64,000 bases of DNA from Enterobacter ludwigii (GTDB lineage: Bacteria > Pseudomonadota > Gammaproteobacteria > Enterobacterales > Enterobacteriaceae), in contig CP083824.1 in the NCBI GenBank assembly GCA_023023105.1, forward strand, positions 3,844,001-3,908,000, written 5' to 3'. This document shows positions 8,237-17,160 of this stretch, one piece after another (position 1 is the stretch's first letter; every line of letters begins with the position of its first letter). The position numbers and the translations under genes are program-made. A model generated the notes under the pieces. The model searched no databases, was not told the origin of the DNA, and worked only from the letters and a program-made list of their open reading frames with translations.

Positions 8237-9142
8237 ATGAAAAAGAAAATTGTTATTGCTCTTGGGGGCAATGCGTTATTACAGCGTGGGGACGTCCTGA
8301 GCGCAGAAAATCAGCAGCGCAGCATTAAGGTCTTTGCCAAAATGGTCGCCGCGCTGGCGGGTGATTACCAGCTGGTGATCGTTCACGGCAACGGGCCGCA
8401 GGTCGGCCTGCTGGCACTGCAGAATGCGGCCTATACCGAATCGCCCGCCTGGCCGCTGGACCTGCTGGTAGCTGAAAGCCAGGGGATGATTGGTTCCGCC
8501 ATCGCGCAGGAACTGACGCATTTTGTGCGAAACGTGCCGGTCACAACGCTCATGACCCGCGTAGAGGTAGATGTACACGATCCCGCATTTTCCCTGCCGG
8601 GAAAATACATTGGCCCGGTATATCAACCCGAGCAGCAGGCAGCGCTTGAGTCGCGTTACGGCTGGATTATGAAAGCAGACGGTAATTATATCCGTCGCGT
8701 GGTCCCCTCTCCGCTTCCGCTAAAAATCGTTGATGATAAGGCAATCTCGACGCTGATGGACGCCGGGCATTTAGTGATTTGCTGTGGGGGCGGAGGGATC
8801 CCGGTGATCGCTCAGGGAGAAGGCTATGAGGGGACGGAAGCGGTCATCGATAAAGACCTGACCGCAGCGGTGCTGGCGCAGTCTATTCATGCCGATCATT
8901 TATTGATCCTGACCGATGCCGATGCGGTCTACGAAAACTGGGGAACGCCGCAGGCTCGCCCGCTTCGGCATGTCACGTTGCAGGAGCTAGCACCTTTTGC
9001 CGCTCCGGACGGCGCGATGGGGCCGAAGGCAGCAGCAGTGATACAGTTCGTGCAGCAAACGGGAAACACAGCGTTTATCGGCGCGCTCAACGATGCACCG
9101 CAAATACTGGCGGGCAAAAAAGGAACCTGCATTACAGGCTAA
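8237..9142 (+). CDS. allK: Carbamate kinase (AllK type)
   Basis: 301-residue amino-acid-kinase-fold carbamate kinase. Motifs in order: ALGGNALLQRG at the N-terminus, HGNGPQVGLLALQN, LDLLVAESQGMIG, CCGGGGIPV, DKDLTAAVLA, LTDADAVYENWGTPQ and MGPKAAAV. It is closer to E. coli AllK (formerly YbcF) than to ArcC in these blocks. The reaction makes ATP from carbamoyl phosphate and ADP, releasing carbamate that breaks down to ammonia and CO2. It is divergent from the allFGH operon, whose transcarbamylase would supply carbamoyl phosphate. The frame is open 29 codons upstream, but the ATG at 8237 has the ribosome site and the conserved start. Confidence 0.92.
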   Translation: MKKKIVIALGGNALLQRGDVLSAENQQRSIKVFAKMVAALAGDYQLVIVHGNGPQVGLLALQNAAYTESPAWPLDLLVAESQGMIGSAIAQELTHFVRNVPVTTLMTRVEVDVHDPAFSLPGKYIGPVYQPEQQAALESRYGWIMKADGNYIRRVVPSPLPLKIVDDKAISTLMDAGHLVICCGGGGIPVIAQGEGYEGTEAVIDKDLTAAVLAQSIHADHLLILTDADAVYENWGTPQARPLRHVTLQELAPFAAPDGAMGPKAAAVIQFVQQTGNTAFIGALNDAPQILAGKKGTCITG

Positions 9143-9145
9143 AAA

Positions 9146-9174
9146 AAAGGCTTCCCGAAGGAAGCCTTTTTTAT
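9146..9174. terminator. Bidirectional terminator between allK and fbaA
   Basis: GGCTTCC-CGAA-GGAAGCC stem-loop flanked by an A-run on the left and a T-run on the right, between the convergent allK (+) and fbaA (-) genes. It can terminate both. Confidence 0.88.
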
Positions 9175-9189
9175 TGGGGCAAATTCATA

Positions 9190-10269
9190 TTACAGAACGT
9201 CAACCGCGTTCAGTTCTTTGAAAGCCTGCTCCAGACGGGTCACCATGGAAGTCTGCGCTGCGCGCAGCCATACGCGTGGATCGTAGTATTTCTTGTTCGG
9301 CTGGTCTTCGCCTTTCGGGTTGCCCAGCTGGCCCTGCAGGTAAGCTTCGTTAGTTTTGTAGTACTGCAGAATACCGTCCCAGGTAGCCCACTGGGTATCG
9401 GTATCAATGTTCATTTTCACTACACCGTAGCTTACGGAATCTTTGATTTCCTGAGCAGAAGAACCGGAACCGCCGTGGAAGACGAAGTTCAGGCTGTTGT
9501 GCGGCAGGTTGTGTTTCTTAGACACATATTCCTGAGAATCACGCAGGATAGTTGGGGTCAGAACCACGTTACCTGGTTTGTAAACGCCGTGCACGTTACC
9601 GAAGGACGCTGCAATGGTGAAGCGTGGGCTGATTTTGCTCAGCTCGGTGTAAGCGTAATCAACGTCTTCTGGCTGGGTGTACAGTGCAGAAGCGTCCATG
9701 TGGCTGTTGTCCACGCCGTCTTCTTCACCACCGGTGCAACCCAGTTCGATTTCCAGGGTCATGTCCATTTTGGCCATGCGCGCCAGGTATTTGGAGCAAA
9801 TTTCGATGTTTTCGTGCAGTGACTCTTCAGACAGGTCGATCATATGAGAAGAGAACAGTGGCTTACCGGTAGCAGCGAAGTGTTTTTCACCCGCGTCCAG
9901 CAGACCGTCGATCCACGGCAGCAGTTTCTTCGCGCAGTGGTCAGTGTGCAGGATAACTGGAACACCGTAGTGTTCAGCCATCTGGTGTACGTGGTGCGCA
10001 CCAGAGATAGCACCCAGGATTGCAGCACCCTGAGGAACGTCAGTTTTCACGCCTTTACCAGCGATGAACGCAGCACCGCCGTTAGAGAACTGAACGATAA
10101 CCGGTGCTTTAACTTTTGCAGCGGCTTCCAGTACGGCGTTGATGGAGTCGGTACCTACGCAGTTAACTGCTGGCAGAGCGAAGTTGTTTTCTTTAGCTAC
10201 CTGGAACACTTTCTGTACGTCATCACCAGTGATAACGCCAGGTTTTACGAAATCAAAAATTTTAGACAT
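9190..10269 (-). CDS. fbaA: Class II fructose-1,6-bisphosphate aldolase
   Basis: 359 residues, the E. coli FbaA length. Zinc-dependent aldolase that splits fructose 1,6-bisphosphate into dihydroxyacetone phosphate and glyceraldehyde 3-phosphate in glycolysis and works in reverse in gluconeogenesis. Visible active-site elements are the HTDHC catalytic Asp/zinc-His pair near residue 110, EIELGCTGGEEDGVDN, the zinc-binding NVHGVYKPG and HGGSGS phosphate binding. Last gene of epd-pgk-fbaA, 92 nt after pgk. Very strong codon bias, as expected for an abundant enzyme. Confidence 0.98.
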   Translation of the reverse strand: MSKIFDFVKPGVITGDDVQKVFQVAKENNFALPAVNCVGTDSINAVLEAAAKVKAPVIVQFSNGGAAFIAGKGVKTDVPQGAAILGAISGAHHVHQMAEHYGVPVILHTDHCAKKLLPWIDGLLDAGEKHFAATGKPLFSSHMIDLSEESLHENIEICSKYLARMAKMDMTLEIELGCTGGEEDGVDNSHMDASALYTQPEDVDYAYTELSKISPRFTIAASFGNVHGVYKPGNVVLTPTILRDSQEYVSKKHNLPHNSLNFVFHGGSGSSAQEIKDSVSYGVVKMNIDTDTQWATWDGILQYYKTNEAYLQGQLGNPKGEDQPNKKYYDPRVWLRAAQTSMVTRLEQAFKELNAVDVL

Positions 10270-10361
10270 GTTGCTTAGTCCTGTATCTTCGGCCGTTAGA
10301 AAAGGTGCGAGCTCTTAAAAGCGCGCTGAAAATTGGGCAGGTTTCCCTGCCCTTGAATGGC

Positions 10362-11525
10362 TTACTTCTTAGCGCGCTCTTCGAGCATTGCTACTGCTGG
10401 CAGTACTTTGCCTTCCACGAATTCGAGGAATGCACCGCCACCAGTGGAGATGTAGGAGATCTTGTCAGCGATACCGAACAGGTCGATTGCCGCCAGGGTG
10501 TCACCACCACCTGCGATAGAGAACGCTTCGCTGTCTGCAATAGCGTTAGCAACGATTTCAGTCCCTTTGCGGAAGTTCGGGAATTCGAACACGCCAACAG
10601 GACCATTCCACAGGATAGTTTTTGCGTTTTTCAGGATTTCAGCCAGTTTCTGTGCAGAAACGTCGCCCAGGTCCAGAATTTGCTCTTCGTCTTTGATGTC
10701 GTTTACAGACTTCAGGGTCGCCGTTGCAGTTTCAGAGAACTCAGTAGCAACACGAACATCTGTTGGAACTGGAATATCACAGGTGCTCAGCAGGCGTTTA
10801 GCTTCGTCAACCAGGTCTGCTTCGTACAGGGATTTACCCACGTTGTGACCTTGAGCAGCAACGAAGGTGTTCGCGATACCACCGCCAACGATCAGCTGGT
10901 CAGCAATTTTAGACAGGGAGTCCAGAACGGTCAGTTTGGTAGAAACTTTAGAACCACCAACGATAGCAACCATTGGACGAGCTGGTTCTTTCAGTGCTTT
11001 ACCCAGCGCTTCCAGTTCGTCAGCCAGCAGAGGACCTGCACAGGCTACGTCTGCGAATTTACCGATACCGTGGGTAGAAGCCTGCGCACGGTGAGCCGTA
11101 CCGAAAGCATCCATTACGAATACGTCGCACAGTGCAGCGTATTTTTTGGACAGTGCTTCGTCGTCTTTCTTCTCGCCTTTGTTGAAGCGAACGTTTTCCA
11201 GAACAACCAGTTCACCGGCAGCAACTTCAACGCCGTCCAGGTAATCTTTCACCAGGCGAACCGGGTTGGACAGTTTGTCTTTCAGGTAATTAACAACTGG
11301 CAGCAGAGAGAACTCTTCGTTGTACTCGCCTTCGGTTGGACGACCCAGGTGGGAGGTTACCATCACTTTAGCGCCCTGCTTCAGAGCCAGTTCGATGGTT
11401 GGCAGAGATGCACGGATACGCGCGTCGCTGGTCACTTTACCCTCTTTAACCGGTACGTTCAGATCAGCACGGATGAAAACGCGTTTACCAGCCAGATCCA
11501 GATCGGTCATCTTAATTACAGACAT
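10362..11525 (-). CDS. pgk: Phosphoglycerate kinase
   Basis: 387 residues. Transfers phosphate from 1,3-bisphosphoglycerate to ADP in glycolysis. The N-lobe signature [15 protein letters not shown], the substrate-binding [11 protein letters not shown], the ATP-lobe [12 protein letters not shown] and the C-terminal [13 protein letters not shown] loop are all present. Middle gene of epd-pgk-fbaA, 49 nt after epd. A 412-residue open frame on the opposite strand is a codon-bias shadow. Confidence 0.98.
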   Translation of the reverse strand: MSVIKMTDLDLAGKRVFIRADLNVPVKEGKVTSDARIRASLPTIELALKQGAKVMVTSHLGRPTEGEYNEEFSLLPVVNYLKDKLSNPVRLVKDYLDGVEVAAGELVVLENVRFNKGEKKDDEALSKKYAALCDVFVMDAFGTAHRAQASTHGIGKFADVACAGPLLADELEALGKALKEPARPMVAIVGGSKVSTKLTVLDSLSKIADQLIVGGGIANTFVAAQGHNVGKSLYEADLVDEAKRLLSTCDIPVPTDVRVATEFSETATATLKSVNDIKDEEQILDLGDVSAQKLAEILKNAKTILWNGPVGVFEFPNFRKGTEIVANAIADSEAFSIAGGGDTLAAIDLFGIADKISYISTGGGAFLEFVEGKVLPAVAMLEERAKK

Positions 11526-11574
11526 GGTGAATCCTCTCGTTGATTCTTAAAGTTTTGCAGACGCACGATGCGTC

Positions 11575-12594
11575 TTACCTGAAACCTTGAGCGGCCATTG
11601 CTAACGTTGTGTCGAGCATTCGGTTAGCAAAGCCCCATTCGTTATCACACCAAACCAGCGTCTTGATAAGGTGTGCGCCACTGACGCGCGTTTGAGTGCC
11701 ATCAACGATGGCGCTGTGCGGGTCGTGGTTAAAATCTACTGAGACCAACGGCAATTCCGTATAGTCAACTATACCATGAAATGCACCCTGTGCCGCTTTT
11801 TGCAGCAACATGTTGACTTCACAGGATTTTACCGGTTTTTTCACCGTCACACTAAGGTCAATTGCAGTGACGTTAATCGTCGGAACGCGCACGGCAATCG
11901 CTTCAAAACGGTCATTAAACTGCGGGAAAATACGTGTGATCCCTGCAGCCAGTTTTGTGTCCACCGGAATGATTGACTGGCTCGCCGCGCGAGTGCGTCG
12001 TAAATCCGGATGGTAGGCGTCGATCACCTGCTGATCGTGCATGGCGGAGTGAATCGTGGTCACCGTGCCGGATTCAATGCCATATGCATCGTCTAACAGT
12101 TTAATGACCGGAATAATGCAGTTAGTGGTACAGGAGGCGTTGGAGACAATGCGGTGTTCAGCTTGCAGCTCATGCTGATTGACGCCAAACACGACGGTCG
12201 CGTCGAGATCGTTGCTGCCGGGATGAGAAAACAGGACTTTTTTCGCACCTGCTGCCAGATGGGCTTCGCCATGTTCGCGGTTGCCATACACGCCGGTACA
12301 GTCAAGCACCACATCCACACCCAATTCACGCCAGGGTAGCCCGGTAATGCTGTTCTCATGCAGCACACGAATAGCGTCATCACCGACAAAAAGCTGATCT
12401 CTTTCCTGGCGCACATCCCAGGCAAAGCGTCCGTGGCTGGTGTCATATTTCAACAAATGCGCCATGCCCGTAGCATCCGCCAGTTCATTGATTGCCACCA
12501 CGGTCATTTCCGCCCGACGTCCGGATTCATACAAAGCACGAACCACATTACGTCCGATGCGACCGAAGCCATTAATCGCTACGCGTACGGTCAT
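11575..12594 (-). CDS. epd: D-erythrose-4-phosphate dehydrogenase
   Basis: 339-residue GAPDH-family enzyme that oxidises erythrose 4-phosphate to 4-phosphoerythronate for pyridoxal phosphate synthesis. N-terminal NAD-binding [13 protein letters not shown] and catalytic Cys in SNASCTTNC (about residue 155). Length and its place before pgk and fbaA distinguish it from gapA. Transcription likely starts in the 325-bp gap upstream, which holds a CRP-type site, in line with CRP-dependent epd transcription in E. coli. Confidence 0.95.
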   Translation of the reverse strand: MTVRVAINGFGRIGRNVVRALYESGRRAEMTVVAINELADATGMAHLLKYDTSHGRFAWDVRQERDQLFVGDDAIRVLHENSITGLPWRELGVDVVLDCTGVYGNREHGEAHLAAGAKKVLFSHPGSNDLDATVVFGVNQHELQAEHRIVSNASCTTNCIIPVIKLLDDAYGIESGTVTTIHSAMHDQQVIDAYHPDLRRTRAASQSIIPVDTKLAAGITRIFPQFNDRFEAIAVRVPTINVTAIDLSVTVKKPVKSCEVNMLLQKAAQGAFHGIVDYTELPLVSVDFNHDPHSAIVDGTQTRVSGAHLIKTLVWCDNEWGFANRMLDTTLAMAAQGFR

Positions 12595-12789
12595 AGATCT
12601 CCTGCAAAGCTATCCCTGGGTTTGAGGTGGCTGAAAGAGTAATCCAGCTACGCCCGAAGGGGAATCCTTGCTGTCACAAACTGCGATTGATTGGTCAATT
12701 GTCGAACATTTAATCGACTGAAACGCTTCAGCAAGAATAAGCGAATCGGGGAATAAAAGGAATGTCTGTCCAGATGAATAAGCGAGCTA

Positions 12790-12805
12790 TATGACTTGCG
12801 TCACA
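12790..12805. promoter_or_regulatory. CRP-type site upstream of epd
   Basis: TATGA-CTTGCG-TCACA, one perfect half-site and one near-perfect half-site of the TGTGA-N6-TCACA consensus, about 200 bp upstream of the epd start. The rest of the 325-bp epd-tktA gap (12595-12919) holds REP elements and no gene that I can see. Confidence 0.6.
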
Positions 12806-12832
12806 TTTTTGGTGGAATAATGACAACAAAAA

Positions 12833-12905
12833 AGCCGGGTGGCGCGCTAGCGCTAACCCGGCCTACTTTCGAGCCATTTGTAGGCCCGGTTAGCATAGCG
12901 CCACC
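12833..12905. repeat. Two REP elements in inverted orientation (BIME-like)
   Basis: GCCGGGTGGCGCGCTAGCGC...AACCCGGCC, then a spacer, then TAGGCCCGGTTAGCATAGCG...CCACCGGGC on the opposite strand. Two REP-type palindromes face each other just downstream of the tktA stop codon. Same family as 942-972. Confidence 0.8.
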
Positions 12906-12919
12906 GGGCGAAACGGCGA

Positions 12920-14911
12920 TTACAGCAGTTCTTTCGCTTTCGCTACAACGTTCTCAACGGTGAAACCGAACTCTTCGAACAGCAGCTCTGCCGGTGCAGA
13001 CTCACCAAAGGTGGTCATACCGACGATTGCGCCATTCAGGCCCACATATTTGAACCAGTAGTCAGCAATACCCGCTTCCACCGCCACACGAGCAGTAACC
13101 GCTTTAGGCAGTACGGACTCGCGGTATGCAGCATCCTGCTTGTCGAACGCATCGGTAGACGGCATGGAGACCACACGCGCTTTAACGCCTTCGGCAGACA
13201 GTTTGTCCCATGCCGCAACAGCCAGCTCAACTTCAGAACCGGTAGCGATGAAGATCAGTTCAGGCTGACCTGCACAATCTTTCAGCACATAACCACCGCG
13301 AGCGATGTTCGCCAACTGCTCTGGAGTACGATCCTGCTGTGCCAGGTTCTGGCGGGAGAGGATCAGTGCGGTTGGGCCATCCTGACGCTCAACACCGTAT
13401 TTCCACGCCACTGCGGATTCAACCTGGTCACATGGACGCCATGTGCTCATGTTCGGAGTCACACGCAGAGAAGCCACCTGCTCTACCGGCTGGTGAGTTG
13501 GACCATCTTCGCCCAGACCGATGGAGTCGTGGGTGTAGACCATCACCTGACGCTGTTTCATCAGCGCAGCCATACGTACGGCGTTACGTGCGTACTCTAC
13601 GAACATCAGGAAGGTAGAGGTATACGGCAGGAAACCACCGTGCAGGGAGATACCGTTAGCAATTGCCGTCATACCGAATTCACGTACACCATAATGGATG
13701 TAGTTACCGGCAGTATCTTCATTGATCGCTTTAGAACCGGACCACAGGGTCAGGTTAGAAGGCGCCAGGTCAGCAGAACCGCCCAGGAATTCAGGCAACA
13801 GTGGGCCAAATGCTTCAATCGCATTCTGAGACGCTTTACGGCTGGCGATTTTAGATGGGTTCGCCTGCAGCTTAGCGATGAACTCGTTCGCTTTTGCATC
13901 GAAGTCAGACGGCATATCGCCTTTCATGCGACGGGTGAACTCAGCAGCTTCCTGTGGGAAGGCTTTAGCATACGCAGCGAACTTCTCGTTCCATGCGGCT
14001 TCTTTCGCCTGACCTGCTTCTTTGGCATCCCACTGAGCATAAATGTCAGATGGGATTTCGAATGCCGGGTGTTTCCAGCCCAGCGCTTCGCGCGTCAATG
14101 CAATTTCCGCGTCGCCCAGTGGCGCACCGTGAGAATCGTGGGTACCGGCTTTGTTCGGTGAACCGAAGCCGATAATGGTTTTGCACATCAGCAGGGATGG
14201 TTTGTCAGTGACAGCGCGCGCTTCTTCTACTGCACGTTTAATCGAGTCAGCATCGTGGCCATCAACACCACGCACAACGTGCCAGCCATAGGCTTCAAAA
14301 CGTTTAGCGGTGTCATCGGTGAACCAGCCCTCAACGTGACCGTCAATGGAGATACCATTGTCGTCGTAGAACGCAACCAGTTTGCCCAGTTTCAGGGTAC
14401 CCGCCAGGGAGCACACTTCGTGAGAAATGCCTTCCATCATGCAGCCATCACCCATGAACGCGTAGGTGAAGTGGTCTACGATGTCGTGGCCAGGACGGTT
14501 GAACTGCGCCGCCAGGGTCTTCTCAGCAATCGCCATACCCACAGCGTTCGCAATACCCTGGCCCAGTGGACCGGTCGTGGTTTCAACACCAGCGGTGTAA
14601 CCCACTTCCGGGTGACCTGGAGTTTTGGAGTGCAGCTGACGGAAGTTTTTCAGCTCTTCAATTGGCAGATCGTAGCCAGTGAGGTGCAGCAGGCTATAGA
14701 TCAGCATAGAGCCGTGGCCGTTGGACAGCACGAAACGGTCGCGGTCAGCCCATGCCGGGTTCTGCGGGTTGTGGTTCAGGAAATCACGCCACAGGACTTC
14801 GGCGATATCAGCCATACCCATAGGGGCCCCTGGGTGGCCGGATTTGGCTTTCTGTACTGCGTCCATGCTCAGCGCACGAATAGCATTAGCAAGCTCTTTA
14901 CGTGAGGACAT
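12920..14911 (-). CDS. tktA: Transketolase A
   Basis: 663 residues, as in E. coli TktA. Thiamine-diphosphate enzyme that moves two-carbon units between ketose and aldose phosphates in the non-oxidative pentose phosphate pathway. ThDP/Mg motif [10 protein letters not shown]...[22 protein letters not shown] and the substrate-binding HSKTPGHPE are present. The open frame extends 49 codons upstream, but [22 protein letters not shown] at 14911 is the family start and has a GGAGT ribosome site. In E. coli K-12 a variable block (cmtBA/yggPFDC) lies between epd and tktA; here only a repeat-bearing gap. Confidence 0.98.
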   Translation of the reverse strand: MSSRKELANAIRALSMDAVQKAKSGHPGAPMGMADIAEVLWRDFLNHNPQNPAWADRDRFVLSNGHGSMLIYSLLHLTGYDLPIEELKNFRQLHSKTPGHPEVGYTAGVETTTGPLGQGIANAVGMAIAEKTLAAQFNRPGHDIVDHFTYAFMGDGCMMEGISHEVCSLAGTLKLGKLVAFYDDNGISIDGHVEGWFTDDTAKRFEAYGWHVVRGVDGHDADSIKRAVEEARAVTDKPSLLMCKTIIGFGSPNKAGTHDSHGAPLGDAEIALTREALGWKHPAFEIPSDIYAQWDAKEAGQAKEAAWNEKFAAYAKAFPQEAAEFTRRMKGDMPSDFDAKANEFIAKLQANPSKIASRKASQNAIEAFGPLLPEFLGGSADLAPSNLTLWSGSKAINEDTAGNYIHYGVREFGMTAIANGISLHGGFLPYTSTFLMFVEYARNAVRMAALMKQRQVMVYTHDSIGLGEDGPTHQPVEQVASLRVTPNMSTWRPCDQVESAVAWKYGVERQDGPTALILSRQNLAQQDRTPEQLANIARGGYVLKDCAGQPELIFIATGSEVELAVAAWDKLSAEGVKARVVSMPSTDAFDKQDAAYRESVLPKAVTARVAVEAGIADYWFKYVGLNGAIVGMTTFGESAPAELLFEEFGFTVENVVAKAKELL

Positions 14912-15183
14912 TTTAACTCCAGATCGGACTGTTAAAGGCCATGCCCTTGACGACAGCGCGTTTTGGGCTACGCCGGAAAAAAGTGCCAACAATGTAACCC
15001 AAGCGGCATGCCATGTACATGGAGCATTCTTTTGCAGCTTAAGAAATCTCTGGATCATGCTCGCATGTTGCGCAATCTGCTCGCCCGGCCCCGTAGATAT
15101 TCCTTATACTTAGCCCGACCCCGGCTTCGTTGCCGGTGTACTTTTCGGATTTTATTCAGATTAACGAGTACGGAAGCAACCAC

Positions 15184-15942
15184 ATGAAAATGCGTGCAAT
15201 AGTGCTGGCCCTGGGAACAACGCTCCTGCTGAGTGGCTGTCAGAATATGGATTCTAACGGCCTGATGACCTCAGGCGCAGAAGCTTTTCAGGCTTATTCC
15301 CTGAGCGACGCGCAGGTAAAAGCGCTGAGCGACCAGGCCTGTAAAGATATGGACGGAAAAGCCACACTTGCCCCTGCTAACAGTACCTACACGCAGCGTC
15401 TGAATAAGATTGCTTCCGCGCTGGGCGATAACATCAACGGCCAGCCGGTAAACTACAAGGTTTACATGGCCAAAGACGTGAACGCTTTCGCGATGGCGAA
15501 CGGTTGTATCCGCGTCTATAGCGGGCTGATGGATATGATGACCGACAACGAAGTTGAAGCGGTTATCGGCCATGAAATGGGCCACGTTGCGCTCGGTCAC
15601 GTGAAGAAAGGGATGCAAGTTGCCTTAGGTACCAATGCTATTCGCGCGGCGGCGGCTTCAGCGGGCGGTATTGTTGGTAGCCTGTCGCAGTCGCAGCTTG
15701 GCGATGTCGGAGAGAAGTTGGTTAATTCTCAGTTCTCCCAGCGTCAGGAGTCCGAAGCGGATGACTACTCCTACGACCTGTTGCGCAAACGCGGCATTAA
15801 TCCATCAGGTTTAGCCACCAGCTTCGAAAAACTGGCCAAACTGGAAGCAGGACGTCAAAGCTCAATGTTTGATGATCACCCAGCCTCAGAAGAACGCGCG
15901 CAGCATATTCGCGACCGTATGGCCGCAGACGGAATTAAATAA
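15184..15942 (+). CDS. loiP: LoiP, outer-membrane lipoprotein metalloprotease (M48 family)
   Basis: 252 residues. Lipoprotein signal peptide with lipobox LLSGC (Cys about residue 19), then an M48 zinc peptidase domain with HEMGH (about residues 138-142) and the downstream zinc ligand in QRQESEADDYSYDLL. LoiP (YggG) is an outer-membrane protease described as induced by low osmolarity and cleaving between Phe-Phe pairs, and it works with BepA. Divergent from tktA. An ATG two codons later (15190) is a possible alternative start. Confidence 0.93.
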   Translation: MKMRAIVLALGTTLLLSGCQNMDSNGLMTSGAEAFQAYSLSDAQVKALSDQACKDMDGKATLAPANSTYTQRLNKIASALGDNINGQPVNYKVYMAKDVNAFAMANGCIRVYSGLMDMMTDNEVEAVIGHEMGHVALGHVKKGMQVALGTNAIRAAAASAGGIVGSLSQSQLGDVGEKLVNSQFSQRQESEADDYSYDLLRKRGINPSGLATSFEKLAKLEAGRQSSMFDDHPASEERAQHIRDRMAADGIK

Positions 15943-15948
15943 TTTCAG

Positions 15949-15974
15949 AAGGAGGCTGTTGTGCCTCCTTTTCA
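15949..15974 (+). terminator. Terminator of loiP
   Basis: AAGGAGGC-TGTTGT-GCCTCCTT followed by TT, starting 7 nt after the loiP stop codon. Confidence 0.8.
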
Positions 15975-15983
15975 AAAGCACAA

Positions 15984-16015
15984 AAAAGCCCTCACCAGCT
16001 GGTGAGGGCTTTTAC
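15984..16015. terminator. Bidirectional terminator between loiP and speB
   Basis: AAAAGCCCTCACC-AGCT-GGTGAGGGCTTTT, a long perfect stem with A- and T-runs, between convergent loiP (+) and speB (-). Most likely the speB terminator, with back-up for loiP. Confidence 0.88.
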
Positions 16016-16028
16016 TTAACCGCTAAAC

Positions 16029-16949
16029 TTACTCGCCTTTTTTCGCCGCCTGGATGTAAAGCATTTCCAGTGCCAGCGTCGCCGCAGCCAGAGCGGTAAT
16101 TTCGGACTGATCGTAAGCCGGAGCCACTTCCACCACGTCCATCCCGACGATGTTCAGATCTTTCAGACCACGAACCAGTTTGATGGCACGGTCAGAAGTC
16201 AGGCCGCCGATCACAGGTGTACCGGTACCCGGAGCAAACGCTGGATCCAGGCAATCGATATCGAAGGTCAGGTAGACCGGCATATCGCCCACGATCTGCT
16301 TCACCTGCGCGATGATGTCGTCAACACCGCGATCGTTCACCTGGCAGGCGTCCAGTACGGTAAAGCCGTTATCTTTATCGAACTCAGTACGAATACCGAT
16401 CTGCACGGAGTGGTTTGGATCGATAAGGCCTTCGTTTGGCGCGGTGAAGAACATGGTGCCGTGGTCAAACTCGCAGCCGTTCGCATAAGTGTCGGTATGT
16501 GCATCAAAGTGCACCAGCGCCATTTTACCGAAGTGCTTGGCATGGGCGCGCAGCAGCGGCAGGGTCACGAAGTGGTCACCACCGAAGGAGAGCATGCGCT
16601 TACCGGCAGCCAGCAGCTTCTCGGCGTGCGCCTGGAGTTTTTCGCTCATCTCACGCGCGTCGCCGAAGGCATACACCAGGTCACCGCAGTCCACCACGTT
16701 CAGACGCTCGCGCATGTCAAAGTTCCACGGGAAGCGGTTGTGCTCCCAGGCCAGGTTAGTCGATACCTGACGGATGGCTGCCGGGCCATGACGCCCACCG
16801 GCACGACCGGAGGTTGCCATATCAAATGGCACGCCAGTGATAACCCAGTCGGCATCGCTGTCGTACGGCTGGAAGTTCATCGGAAGGCGTAAAAAACCAA
16901 ACGCGTTAGATACCAGAGAGTTATCGTACTGATGACCTAAAGTGCTCAT
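16029..16949 (-). CDS. speB: Agmatinase
   Basis: 306 residues, ureohydrolase (arginase/agmatinase) family. Hydrolyses agmatine to putrescine and urea, the step after SpeA. The binuclear Mn site is visible as [18 protein letters not shown] and [16 protein letters not shown]. Downstream of speA on the same strand but separated by 211 bp with a strong terminator, so it has its own promoter, perhaps with read-through from speA. Confidence 0.97.
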   Translation of the reverse strand: MSTLGHQYDNSLVSNAFGFLRLPMNFQPYDSDADWVITGVPFDMATSGRAGGRHGPAAIRQVSTNLAWEHNRFPWNFDMRERLNVVDCGDLVYAFGDAREMSEKLQAHAEKLLAAGKRMLSFGGDHFVTLPLLRAHAKHFGKMALVHFDAHTDTYANGCEFDHGTMFFTAPNEGLIDPNHSVQIGIRTEFDKDNGFTVLDACQVNDRGVDDIIAQVKQIVGDMPVYLTFDIDCLDPAFAPGTGTPVIGGLTSDRAIKLVRGLKDLNIVGMDVVEVAPAYDQSEITALAAATLALEMLYIQAAKKGE

Positions 16950-16989
16950 GTCCTGACCTCTTTTAAAGTCGATTCATTAAAAACAGATG

Positions 16990-17036
16990 AAAAAAAATCC
17001 CCTCCGCGTCGTTAAACCCGACGAGGAAGGGATTGA
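16990..17036 (-). terminator. speA terminator (speA-speB gap)
   Basis: On the minus strand, ATCCCTTCCTCGTCGGG-TTTAA-CGACGCGGAGGGGAT followed by a run of T residues. A long, slightly imperfect stem with U-run that should attenuate transcription from speA into speB. Confidence 0.8.
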
Positions 17037-17116
17037 TTCGTAAATAGCATATTGGGGCGAATTATCGCCGCTAATTCATACGGGTTCAAGAGAGTATAGG
17101 GCATTGTGCGGTCTGA

Positions 17117-17153
17117 TGCCCTCACCCCGCCCCTCTCCCATAGGGAAAGGGAG
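17117..17153. repeat. Interspersed palindromic repeat, CCCTCTCCC family (half unit)
   Basis: TGCCCTCACCCCGCCCCTCT followed by CCCATAGGGAAAGGGAG. It is a degenerate copy of the repeat at 31724-31802 and 47737-47759, sitting directly after the speA stop codon. Confidence 0.6.
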
Positions 17154-17160
17154 ATTTACC

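Noticed and set aside
10305..11543. 412-residue open frame on the plus strand over pgk
   Set aside because: It lies fully antisense to pgk. The strong codon bias of pgk removes stop codons from the opposite strand; the product is low-complexity in Phe, Val and Gln and has no ribosome site.
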